Source of the DNA: Novosphingobium guangzhouense
GTDB lineage: Bacteria; Pseudomonadota; Alphaproteobacteria; Sphingomonadales; Sphingomonadaceae
DNA: 64,000 nucleotides
Assembly (NCBI RefSeq): GCF_002896965.1
Contig: NZ_LYMM01000051.1
Coordinates: forward strand, 1-64,000
Reading direction: 5' to 3'
A program made the translations under genes and the position numbers. This document shows positions 43,572 to 52,025 of this stretch, piece after piece. How positions within the stretch are numbered: position 1 is the stretch's first letter; the number at the start of each line of letters is the position of its first letter. The notes beneath the pieces were generated by a model. The model was not told the origin of the DNA, searched no databases, and saw only the letters and a program-made list of their open reading frames with translations.

Positions 43572-46046
43572 ATGCGAGTCCCCAAATCCGTCCTGCTCGT
43601 CTCCACGGCACTGACGATGACCGCAGCGCCGGCGATGGCGCAGGACGTTGCCCCTCCTCCTCCGCCGGCAGCACCGCAGGATGACGCAGCCCAGCAGCAG
43701 GGCGGCCTTAACGACATCATCGTGACCGCCCGCAAGCGGCAGGAAACGGTGCAGGACGTACCCGTCGCCGTTACCGCCATCTCGGCAGAGCAGATCGCCA
43801 CGCGCGATGTCACCAGCGTCGAAAAAATCACCGCCATCGCCCCGCAGTTCAGCGTCGGGCGCGCGTCCAACGGGTCGGGCGCGCAGCTGACCCTGCGCGG
43901 CATCGGTTCGTCGTCCACCTCGATCGGCATCGAGCAATCGGTCGCGGTCGTCGTTGACGGTGCCTATTACGGGCAGGGCCGCGTCATCAACGAAGGCTTC
44001 TTCGACCTCGCCCGCGTGGAAGTTCTGAAGGGCCCGCAGGCGCTGTTCTTCGGCAAGAACGCGACAGCCGGCGTGATCTCGATCACCACAGCCGACCCCA
44101 CCGCCGCGTTCGAAGGCATGGTCAAGGGCGGCTACGAGATCAAGAGCCAGCAGTACCGACTGGAAGGCTATTTGTCCGGCCCGCTGACCGACACCCTCGG
44201 TTTCCGCATTGCGGCGCGCTACACCAAGATGGACGGCGGCTATTATCGCAACGAAGCCGACGACATAACCTATACCGAACTCGACGCCGCCACCGGCGAC
44301 CTCACTTCGCACACCGCCACCCCAGCGGCGCGCAAGGCCCCCGGCGAGGAAGAGTTCCTGACCCGCGCCACCCTGAAGTGGGAGCCGACCGACAACCTGA
44401 CCGTCAGCCTCAAGGGCAGCTTCGATCAGAGCACGGTCAACAACTCGTCCTGGAACTACGTCGCCTATCGCTGCGGCAATGGCGAAACCTCGCAGCTCAA
44501 CGGCTATGCCTGCGGCAAGGATTTCGTCACCCACCAGAACAACATGCCCGCCGACATCGCGGCCAGCTATCCTTATGCGAAAAGCGACGGTTCGCTGTAT
44601 AACAAGTACCGTTCCGCAGGCGGCACGCTGAACGTCACCTATGATGCGGACCTGCTCCAGATATCGTCAGTCACCAACTACCAGTGGAACAACAACCGCT
44701 GGACCTGCGCCTGCGATTTCCAGTCCGGCGGCAGCGAGAACGGCATCGGCCCGACCTGGGCGACCGAGAACTCTTCCTGGAAGGCGTTCAGCCAGGAACT
44801 GCGCGCGCTGACCCAGTTCGACGGTCCGTTCAACATGATGGTCGGCCTGCTCTACCAGAAGACCCGGCGCGACTTTGACCAGTTCGTACTGACCGGCGGC
44901 GTTTCCAACTCCGACGCGCCCGAAGGCTACCAGTACGTCACCACCGCCAAGAACAGCTTCACCAAAGGCGAAACGATGGCCGTGTTCGGCCAGATGACAT
45001 ACAAGATTCTGCCCGACCTCGAACTGGCAGGCGGCGTGCGCTATACTGATGAAACCAAGAACAGCTTCTTCACACAGCCCTACAACAATCCGCTGGTACT
45101 GGGCATCTTCCGTGATCAGAACGACCCTGACGGCCTTGGCGAAGTGACGGCACGCCAGCACTTCACCAACTGGTCGCCTGAAGCCACGCTGACCTGGAAG
45201 CCGACGCCGGACCTGATGATCTACGGCGCCTACAAGACCGCCTACAAGTCCGGCGGATTCTCCAACGGCGGTATCAATTCGAAGCTGTCCACCGATCCCA
45301 CCGCCGACCTTACCTTCGATCCGGAAAAGGCCGAAGGCTTCGAAATCGGCTTCAAGTCCACGCTGCTTGACCGTCAGTTGCGCTTCAACGTCACGGCGTT
45401 CAGCTACAAGTACAAGAACCTGCAGGTCGACTTCTTCAACTCCCCGATCTTCGCGTTCCAGACGCTGACTGCCGACGCTCGCACCAAGGGCGTGGAAGCA
45501 GAGTTCGAATTCGCCCCTAACGGCGTGCCCGGCCTCGATATCCATGGCTCCATCAACTACGACAAGGCCACCTACATCGATTTCCCGCTAGCCCCCTGCT
45601 ACGCGGGCCAGACCCCGGCGGAAGGCTGCAACCTTGCGGGCAACAGCCGCCAGGATCTGACCGGCGCGCCGCTTTCGGTCGCACCGCGCTGGACCGGAAA
45701 CCTGGGTATCGGTTACGAGATGTCGGTCGGCTCGGCCAACAAGCTGGGCTTCAACATCGACAGCAAGTATTCGGGCAGCTACCTCGCATCAGGCTTCGGC
45801 AATCCGCTTTCGCGCCAGAGCAAGTACGTGACGCTGGACGCGGGCATCCGCTTCGGCGCCGAGAACGACAACTGGCAGGTCACGCTGATCGGGAAGAACC
45901 TGACCAACCGCTTCTACGTGACGGGCGTGGTGGACGGCCCTTCGACGGGCGGCGGCACCGGTACGGCTGCGGGCGTGAAGGCCGACCAGCTTGGCTTCGG
46001 CACTCTTCCGCGCACTGTCATGGTGGAAGTGACCAAGCGGTTCTGA
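43572..46046 (+). CDS. TonB-dependent receptor
   Basis: 824 residues from MRVPKSVLLVSTALTM; GGGAGG eight bases upstream. Signal peptide ends near AMAQ, a proline-rich stretch, then IIVTARKRQETVQDVPVAVTAIS (TonB box and plug start), TLRGIGSSSTSIGIEQSVAVVVDGAYYG, VLKGPQALFFGKNATAGVISI and a barrel ending in a terminal F. No STN domain. Head-to-head with the second MDR gene, which suggests shared control. Confidence 0.92.
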   Translation: MRVPKSVLLVSTALTMTAAPAMAQDVAPPPPPAAPQDDAAQQQGGLNDIIVTARKRQETVQDVPVAVTAISAEQIATRDVTSVEKITAIAPQFSVGRASNGSGAQLTLRGIGSSSTSIGIEQSVAVVVDGAYYGQGRVINEGFFDLARVEVLKGPQALFFGKNATAGVISITTADPTAAFEGMVKGGYEIKSQQYRLEGYLSGPLTDTLGFRIAARYTKMDGGYYRNEADDITYTELDAATGDLTSHTATPAARKAPGEEEFLTRATLKWEPTDNLTVSLKGSFDQSTVNNSSWNYVAYRCGNGETSQLNGYACGKDFVTHQNNMPADIAASYPYAKSDGSLYNKYRSAGGTLNVTYDADLLQISSVTNYQWNNNRWTCACDFQSGGSENGIGPTWATENSSWKAFSQELRALTQFDGPFNMMVGLLYQKTRRDFDQFVLTGGVSNSDAPEGYQYVTTAKNSFTKGETMAVFGQMTYKILPDLELAGGVRYTDETKNSFFTQPYNNPLVLGIFRDQNDPDGLGEVTARQHFTNWSPEATLTWKPTPDLMIYGAYKTAYKSGGFSNGGINSKLSTDPTADLTFDPEKAEGFEIGFKSTLLDRQLRFNVTAFSYKYKNLQVDFFNSPIFAFQTLTADARTKGVEAEFEFAPNGVPGLDIHGSINYDKATYIDFPLAPCYAGQTPAEGCNLAGNSRQDLTGAPLSVAPRWTGNLGIGYEMSVGSANKLGFNIDSKYSGSYLASGFGNPLSRQSKYVTLDAGIRFGAENDNWQVTLIGKNLTNRFYVTGVVDGPSTGGGTGTAAGVKADQLGFGTLPRTVMVEVTKRF

Positions 46047-46055
46047 TGCGACCTT

Positions 46056-46085
46056 CGGCCGGGGAGGCGCATACCTCCCCGGCCG
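46056..46085. terminator. Perfect 12-bp GC hairpin between convergent genes
   Basis: Arms 46056-46067 and 46074-46085 are fully complementary with a six-base loop. It lies between the TonB receptor and phoD ends and has no long T-run. Confidence 0.6.
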
Positions 46086-46110
46086 GATGCCTTTGGGGTC
46101 GCCCTGAAGG

Positions 46111-47727
46111 TTACACCGCGAAGCGGCGCTGGCCCCAGTTGACCGACCGCGCCTCGCTGGTGGTGCCGCTGACGGTGTGTTGCGCGATGGTGGGCACAAA
46201 GTGCCATTCGCCCTTCACCGCATCCGGCGTCACCTGCATCGAAACATAGCCGCGACGGCTGGTGTCGACGAACGAAAGACCGGGGTTGGCGGCCTGCATC
46301 GCCTTGCCAAGATCGGCGGGCGGCACGGCGGGCAGATATTCTTCGTAGCCCGGCGAAGTTACCGAATGCCCGGCGTACTCGACACCCACGGGGCTGCCAT
46401 CGAACGTCAGGTTGTTGCCCCAGGCATTGTGGCTGTCGCCCGAAAGGACAACGAGGTTGCAATTCGCATCTGCCGCCGCCCGCAGCAGGCGATCGCGCGC
46501 AGCGGGATAGCCGTCCCACGAATCCATGTTGAACGGCAGCCCGGCCTTCGATGCCGCCGCGATCGCCATCAGCGCCGCAGCCACCTTGGGATCGCCGCCA
46601 CTGGTGGCAAGCTGGGCGATCTGCGCCGGCGCCTTGAGCGAGCCCATCACCACCTGCTGCGCCAACACCTGCCAGCGGGTGCCACCCTTGGCCGAAGCCG
46701 CCATGTCTTTGTAGAGACGCTGCTCCTGCGCCGTACCCATCAGCGTGCGTTCCGCCGCCATCCACGGCCCGTCGCGGAAGGCGGCAAGCGCCTTCATGAT
46801 ATCGCCCTGCCCCTTGATCGCCGCGCCGATGTCCAGCTGCTCGCTGCGACCGGTCAGGCGCGTCTCCGGGCGGAAGATCGTCGCCAGCGAGCCGATCTGG
46901 TAGCTTTCGTATGCCTCGTCCGACACGGGCATCCATTCGCGATAGGCTTTCTGCGAAGCGGCCTTGCGGACCGACCACAAGCCTTCCTTGTCGGGCGAGT
47001 GGTTCTCTGCGCCGTTCTCGTAGGAATCGTTGGCACTTTCGTGATCGTCCCACTGCGCCACCATCGGGAAGTTGCGGTGCAGTGCACGCAGATCGGGATC
47101 GAGACGGTAGCTTGCCAGCCGCAGGCGATAATCGGCCAGCGTCACGGTCTCGTTCAGCGGCTCGATCGGGCGGCCCGGCATCGGCTTGTCCGGGTAGTGG
47201 CCGTAGTCGTATTCGTAATAATAGTCGCCGACGTGGACGATAAGGTCGAGGTCGTCACGCCGCGCGGCATGGGCATAGGCGTTGAACCAGCCGAACGGCA
47301 GGTTCGCACAGGAAAACAGCGCGATGCCGAACCGGCTGACATCCCCGACCGGCAAAGTGCGCGTACGGCCCGTTTCGCTCTTGGTGCCATCGGGCGCGAT
47401 GAAGCGGTAGAAATACCACTTGCCCGGTGCAAGGCCGGTGACGGTCAGCTTGGCGCAGCAGTCATGCGCAGGAGATGCTACCACCTCCCCCCCGCCCATG
47501 ACCTTGGTAAACGCCGCGTCATCAGCCACTTCGCAGCGCAGCGTAGTTTCGCCGCTGCCGACGTAACGGGTCCACAGCAGCACCGAACCGGCGGCCGGTT
47601 CGCCGCTCGCGACACCGTGCGTAAAGCCCCGCGCCGTCAGGATTTGCGCGATGCCCGGCGTCGACAGCGCAGCAAGGCCGAAAGTGCCTGCCGCAAGCAG
47701 CAAGCGGCGGTCGACAACGAGAGTCAT
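46111..47727 (-). CDS. PhoD-family alkaline phosphatase/phosphodiesterase
   Basis: 538 residues; AGGAC six bases upstream. The N-terminus VDRRLLLAAGTFGLAA has a Tat-like twin arginine, as in PhoD. Catalytic-core blocks are present: FTHGVASGEP, LWTRY, FSCANLPFGWFNAYAHAAR, HVGDYYYEYDYG, DDHESANDSYENG, and LSGDSHNAWGNNL. The enzyme hydrolyses phosphate mono- and diesters outside the cytoplasm with iron and calcium. The receptor gene upstream ends 24 bases before, so the pair is probably an operon for uptake and cleavage of organophosphate. Confidence 0.92.
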   Translation of the reverse strand: MTLVVDRRLLLAAGTFGLAALSTPGIAQILTARGFTHGVASGEPAAGSVLLWTRYVGSGETTLRCEVADDAAFTKVMGGGEVVASPAHDCCAKLTVTGLAPGKWYFYRFIAPDGTKSETGRTRTLPVGDVSRFGIALFSCANLPFGWFNAYAHAARRDDLDLIVHVGDYYYEYDYGHYPDKPMPGRPIEPLNETVTLADYRLRLASYRLDPDLRALHRNFPMVAQWDDHESANDSYENGAENHSPDKEGLWSVRKAASQKAYREWMPVSDEAYESYQIGSLATIFRPETRLTGRSEQLDIGAAIKGQGDIMKALAAFRDGPWMAAERTLMGTAQEQRLYKDMAASAKGGTRWQVLAQQVVMGSLKAPAQIAQLATSGGDPKVAAALMAIAAASKAGLPFNMDSWDGYPAARDRLLRAAADANCNLVVLSGDSHNAWGNNLTFDGSPVGVEYAGHSVTSPGYEEYLPAVPPADLGKAMQAANPGLSFVDTSRRGYVSMQVTPDAVKGEWHFVPTIAQHTVSGTTSEARSVNWGQRRFAV

Positions 47728-47751
47728 GGGTCTGTCCTGTCCGTAAAGGCT

Positions 47752-50022
47752 TCAGTAGCGGGCGGTAAGCTCGATGCCGTAAGTGCGCGGCTCGGCGGGG
47801 ATGAAGGTCGGGTAACCGAACGAGCCGCCGGTATTGCCTGCATCCATCAGATACTTCTTGTCGGTCAGGTTGCGCGCGTAACCGGCAATCTGGAACTTGC
47901 CCTGCATGAGCGAGAAACCGCCCCGCAGATTGACGAGCGTGACCGGGTCCTGGCTGATCGCCTCGGTGTTAGGGATCTCGAAGTAGATCTTGCTGCGATA
48001 CGTGATGCTGGGGGTCAGGAACACGCTGGTGCTGTCGTTAAGCGGCGCGTTCAGGTTGAAGCCCGCCGACCACTGCCACTTGGGCTGCAGGCGGAACTTG
48101 TCTCCGGCGAAGGCGCCGTTAGACGCCTTGTCGTCGATCCCGCCGCTGATGAAGCCGACATTGCCAAACGCGCTGAGCCATGAGGTGAGGCGCGCGTCCA
48201 GTTCCGCCTCGACGCCAATGTTGCTTGCCGAACCGGCGCTGCGCGTGACCGTGCGACCATCCTCGATCACGGAGACCTGGAAGTTGTCGTACTTGTCGTA
48301 ATATACGCCCAGCGAGCCGGAGAACATGCCCGCCGAACCCTTGATACCGCCTTCAAAGTTCCAGACGGTTTCCGAAGCGATCTCGTCTGCATAGGCGACC
48401 GTGTTCGCTGCGTTCGGCAGCTGTACGACCGGCGAGCGGCGGCCCTTTGAAATCGTGGCGTAAAGGTTCACATTAGGCGCCACGCGGTAAAGCGCGTTGA
48501 AGCGCGGCAGCACAGCCGCATAGGAACGGCGTGCGTAAACCGTCTCTCCGGCGGTGTCGGGATAAGGCAGCAGGATCGCGCCATAGATCGGTGCAACAGG
48601 CTGGTTCGACGCAAAGCCCGAACGGCGTTTCTCGATCAGCACGCGTGCACCGGCGGTCAGTTCAAGCTGCTCCACCGGCGTCCAGGACACGTCGCCGAAC
48701 ATCGACCAGGTCTGGTTGCGGCCATAATTCTTGGTCCAGCTGCTGTAGGGCAGTTGCGTCAGAAGTCCGCCGGTGGCCAGGCCAGCCGCGGCAGAGGCAG
48801 GCACGCTGTTGTCATCAGCCACGCAACCAAGGCCAGGAATGATCCCGGCATAGCATTGCAGGAACGTGCCCAGTTCGGTCGAGAACGGGACGTACTGCGA
48901 GGAATCCTCGACGAAATAGTTCCATCCGAACGAAGCGCGCCACTTGGGATCGCTGTACGTGAAGCGCCCTTCGTGGCTGGCCTGCCAGCCCTTGGCATGC
49001 TCTGCGAATTCGAGGAACCACGCCGCCGAACCATCGGCGTCGAACACTTCAAGCGCATCGAAATTGCGGTATCCGTTGACGGTGGTAAAGTTCCAGCCGT
49101 CCGCGAAGTCCCAACTCAGCGTCAGGTTGGCGTCATAGACGTCACGGTCAAGGCCCAGCTTGTCAGAGCCCAGAAGTTCGCCCGACAGCGGTGAGCCGCC
49201 AAGATATGCCGCATCGTAGAGGCCATCCACGGACGTGGAGCCCAGGCTCTTCGACAGGAACGGCGTGCCCGAATTGCGCTGGCGATCGTACGTGAGCACG
49301 AAGTCGGCGGTGAAATCGGTCGTCGGCGTAAAGCGCACCGAACCGCGCAGGCCAAACTGGTCCTGCGCGTAAAGATCGTCCTGACCGGGAGCGAGGTTTT
49401 CGATGTAGCCGTCACGCTTCTTCCACTGCCCGGCGATACGCGCGGCGATGACGTCATTGCCAAGGTTTACGAAGCCCTCGATCCGCCGGGCGTCGAGGTT
49501 GCCGTATGAGCCGGTCAGCGAAGCAGACGTTCCGGCCTCGGGCTTGGCCGAGACGAAGCTGATCGCACCAATCGTGGCCGCCGTGCCGAACAGGGTCGCC
49601 TGCGGCCCCTTGGCAACTTCGACGCGATCGAGATCGTAGATGCCCTGATACGCCCCGCGCGAGCGCGAAATGTCGACGCCGTTGTAATAGAGCGTGACGC
49701 GCGGTCCCTGCTGGGCCGAACCGCTGTCGGAAGTGATCCCGCGGATCACGAAGCCGGGATTGTTGGCGCTCTGGACCTGCACGTTGAGCCCCGGCACGTA
49801 AGCCGAAAGTTCGCCCACCTCGGTCACGCCAAGATCGCGCATACGCTCACCACTCTGGACGGAAAGCGTGATCGGCACATCGACCGCGCGCTGTTCGACC
49901 TTCTGGGTCGTTACGACGATCTGGTTGGCGTCTGCATCCGCTTCATCCGCAAGGGCAATCCCCGGCGCGCCGGCCAGCGCTGTACCGGCGAGAAGCGAAG
50001 ATGCATAAAACCCGAATTTCAT
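47752..50022 (-). CDS. TonB-dependent receptor linked to PhoD
   Basis: 756 residues from MKFGFYASSLLAGTALAGA, a signal peptide, with AGGGA upstream. The plug has QIVVTTQKVEQRAVDVPITL, LGVTEVGELSAYVPGLNVQ, VIRGITSDSGSAQQGPRVTLYYNGVDI and VEVAKGPQATLFGTAATIGAISF; the barrel ends IELTARY. No STN domain. Co-transcribed phoD downstream suggests a phosphate-ester substrate, although receptor specificity cannot be deduced from the sequence. Confidence 0.9.
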   Translation of the reverse strand: MKFGFYASSLLAGTALAGAPGIALADEADADANQIVVTTQKVEQRAVDVPITLSVQSGERMRDLGVTEVGELSAYVPGLNVQVQSANNPGFVIRGITSDSGSAQQGPRVTLYYNGVDISRSRGAYQGIYDLDRVEVAKGPQATLFGTAATIGAISFVSAKPEAGTSASLTGSYGNLDARRIEGFVNLGNDVIAARIAGQWKKRDGYIENLAPGQDDLYAQDQFGLRGSVRFTPTTDFTADFVLTYDRQRNSGTPFLSKSLGSTSVDGLYDAAYLGGSPLSGELLGSDKLGLDRDVYDANLTLSWDFADGWNFTTVNGYRNFDALEVFDADGSAAWFLEFAEHAKGWQASHEGRFTYSDPKWRASFGWNYFVEDSSQYVPFSTELGTFLQCYAGIIPGLGCVADDNSVPASAAAGLATGGLLTQLPYSSWTKNYGRNQTWSMFGDVSWTPVEQLELTAGARVLIEKRRSGFASNQPVAPIYGAILLPYPDTAGETVYARRSYAAVLPRFNALYRVAPNVNLYATISKGRRSPVVQLPNAANTVAYADEIASETVWNFEGGIKGSAGMFSGSLGVYYDKYDNFQVSVIEDGRTVTRSAGSASNIGVEAELDARLTSWLSAFGNVGFISGGIDDKASNGAFAGDKFRLQPKWQWSAGFNLNAPLNDSTSVFLTPSITYRSKIYFEIPNTEAISQDPVTLVNLRGGFSLMQGKFQIAGYARNLTDKKYLMDAGNTGGSFGYPTFIPAEPRTYGIELTARY

Positions 50023-50087
50023 GGAAAATTCCCTGCGTACCTATGATTGCTGCAGGGCGTTATCGTCCACTAATGAACGTTTTGTGG

Positions 50088-50098
50088 CGAACGGTTCG
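50088..50098. promoter_or_regulatory. 11-bp palindrome in the receptor/AraC intergenic region
   Basis: CGAAC-G-GTTCG lies 66 bases before the receptor start. It is a possible regulator site; nothing further supports it. Confidence 0.25.
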
Positions 50099-50166
50099 GA
50101 TCTTTCATCCTGATTGATCGGCGGTCTGGCAATGTCACCTGCTGCCGCGCTGACAATTCAGATGCG

Positions 50167-51063
50167 TCAAACCGCCATGGCAGGCCGCTCCGTGGCCTGA
50201 AGCCGCTCGATATCCTGCCGGGGCGGCGCTCCGAACAAGCGCCGATATTCGCGACTGAACTGCGAAGGACTGTCATAGCCGACCGCGAATCCCGCCGATC
50301 CTGCATTCGCGCCCGCCACCAGCATCAACCGGCGCGCTTCCTGCAAACGCAGCTGCTTTTGATAATCGAGCGGGGTCATATGCGTCACCGCCTTGAAATG
50401 GGCGTGAAGCGATGACGGGCTCATCCCCGCAGCGCGGGCGATCTCCTCAATGCGTAAGTGGCTGTCGAACCGACTACGGATGGCCGCAATGGCGCGGCTG
50501 ATCTGGCCGAGGTGGCTGTCCGCCGATGCCATGTGCCGCAGCATCGCCCCATGCGGCCCCTTGAGCAGATAATAGAGGATCTCACGCTCGATCAACGGCG
50601 CCAGCGCGGCGATGTCTTCCGGTCTATCCAGCAACTGCACCAGACGGCATGCCGCATCGATCAGGTCAGCGTCTCCGGGATAGACGGCAAGCGCGGGCAA
50701 ATCGTGGCGCGGCCCCATGCGCCCGTCGGCCACAATCAAATCGGCAAGCGCTGCCTGGTCGAAATCGATCTTGCAGCACAGATACGGTGCGTCCTCGCTC
50801 GCCTCCAGCACATGGCCGACCAGTGGCAGGTCAACCGAGACGAGAAGATAGCGCTCCGCATCATAGACAACGCTGTGTTCGCCAAGGGATACCCGCTTCG
50901 ACCCTTGGGCGATCAGGCAAAGCGACGCCTCGTAGACGGCCGGCACCGGCTCGCTCGGCTGGTTCGCGCGGATCAGCGTGAGCCGGGGCACGCTTGTACC
51001 CTCCATCCCCGACGTGGGCGCATGACGGGTGATCGCGCGGGCAAGATCGTCGATGTTTCTCAT
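50167..51063 (-). CDS. AraC-family transcriptional regulator
   Basis: 298 residues from MRNIDDLARAI; the longer frame would run through the divergent SDR promoter. The N-terminal AraC_N (PF06719-type) domain has VYEASLCLIAQGSKRVSLGEHSVVYDAERYLLVSVDLPLVG; the C-terminal double helix-turn-helix has IEEIARAAGMSPSSLHAHFKAVTHMTPLDYQKQLRLQEARRLM and GYDSPSQFSREYRRLFG. This subgroup commonly controls the SDR gene next to it, which lies divergent 147 bases away. Confidence 0.9.
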   Translation of the reverse strand: MRNIDDLARAITRHAPTSGMEGTSVPRLTLIRANQPSEPVPAVYEASLCLIAQGSKRVSLGEHSVVYDAERYLLVSVDLPLVGHVLEASEDAPYLCCKIDFDQAALADLIVADGRMGPRHDLPALAVYPGDADLIDAACRLVQLLDRPEDIAALAPLIEREILYYLLKGPHGAMLRHMASADSHLGQISRAIAAIRSRFDSHLRIEEIARAAGMSPSSLHAHFKAVTHMTPLDYQKQLRLQEARRLMLVAGANAGSAGFAVGYDSPSQFSREYRRLFGAPPRQDIERLQATERPAMAV

Positions 51064-51210
51064 ACCCCGATGATCCACGATCCCAGAGGGCACCGCAAGA
51101 CGCAAGCGACTGTTCCGGAGGATCGTGCAAAGTGTTCGGGGGATCGCTCTACCGCTCGATGCCGCGCCGGTGACACCTTGCACTCATCACTTCAAGCGAA
51201 AGGAAGCATC

Positions 51211-51960
51211 ATGTCGGAACTCAGCAACAAGGTCGTCCTCGTCACTGGCGCATCGAGCGGTATCGGCGAGGCAACGGTGCGCGAACTGGCGTCCGCCGGT
51301 GCCAGACTGTTCATCGGCGCGCGGCGCGGGGAACGACTGAAAGCACTGGCGGAGGAATTGGGCCAAGAACTGGGCGGGGAACTGGGCGATACCATCGGGT
51401 GGGCCGAACTCGACGTCACGGACGCAGACAGCTTCGAAGCGTTCGCCGCTGCCGCGCAAGACCGGTTCGGGCGCATAGACGTTCTCGTCAACAACGCGGG
51501 GGTCATGCCGCTGTCGCCGCTGGCAGCGCTGAAGCGTGACGAATGGAAGCGGATGATCGACGTGAATATTCATGGCGTACTCAACGGGATTGCCGCAGTG
51601 CTGCCGGGGTTCATTGCCCGCAAGAGCGGCCATGTCGTGAACGTCGCCTCGGTCGGTGCGCATCTGGTCCTGCCGACTGCCGCCGTCTATTGCGGCACCA
51701 AGTATGCCGTCTGGGCGATCACCGAAGGTCTGCGGCAGGAACACGACGAAATCCGTTCGACGATCATTTCTCCGGGTGTGACCGCCACCGAACTGGGCGA
51801 TGACATCAGCGATCCGCAGGTGGCCTCGGCGCTCAAGGAATGGCGGCAAAAGTCGCTCACGCCCGATGCGATCGCGCGCGCCATCCGCTACGCGCTGGAA
51901 CAGCCCGAGGGCGTGGATATCAATGAAGTGATCGTGCGCCCGACGGCCGCAAACATGTAA
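51211..51960 (+). CDS. SDR-family oxidoreductase under AraC control
   Basis: 249 residues from MSELSNKVVLVTGASSGIGE; AAAGGA six to seven bases upstream. LVNNAGVMPLSPL, VVNVASVGAHL and YCGTKYAVW are present. The YdfG/serine-3-dehydrogenase-like pattern suggests a broad alcohol or hydroxy-acid substrate. The AraC-SDR divergent pair is common in proteobacteria. The gene is followed by a strong hairpin. Confidence 0.88.
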   Translation: MSELSNKVVLVTGASSGIGEATVRELASAGARLFIGARRGERLKALAEELGQELGGELGDTIGWAELDVTDADSFEAFAAAAQDRFGRIDVLVNNAGVMPLSPLAALKRDEWKRMIDVNIHGVLNGIAAVLPGFIARKSGHVVNVASVGAHLVLPTAAVYCGTKYAVWAITEGLRQEHDEIRSTIISPGVTATELGDDISDPQVASALKEWRQKSLTPDAIARAIRYALEQPEGVDINEVIVRPTAANM

Positions 51961-51973
51961 TCCGCCACAGGTA

Positions 51974-52016
51974 CACCGGCTTTCGGAAAGCGGACGGCCT
52001 CATCCGAAAGCCGGTG
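51974..52016. terminator. Hairpin with 14-bp perfect arms between convergent genes
   Basis: Arms 51974-51987 and 52003-52016 are fully complementary, with CAGG/CCTG extending the stem past a two-base bulge. It separates the SDR from the convergent amidohydrolase. Confidence 0.65.
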
Positions 52017-52025
52017 CCTGCGGTA

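Noticed and set aside
46177..48183. Long plus-strand open frame opposite phoD and a receptor
   Set aside because: It crosses two genes on the other strand and shows no domain; it is a shadow frame.
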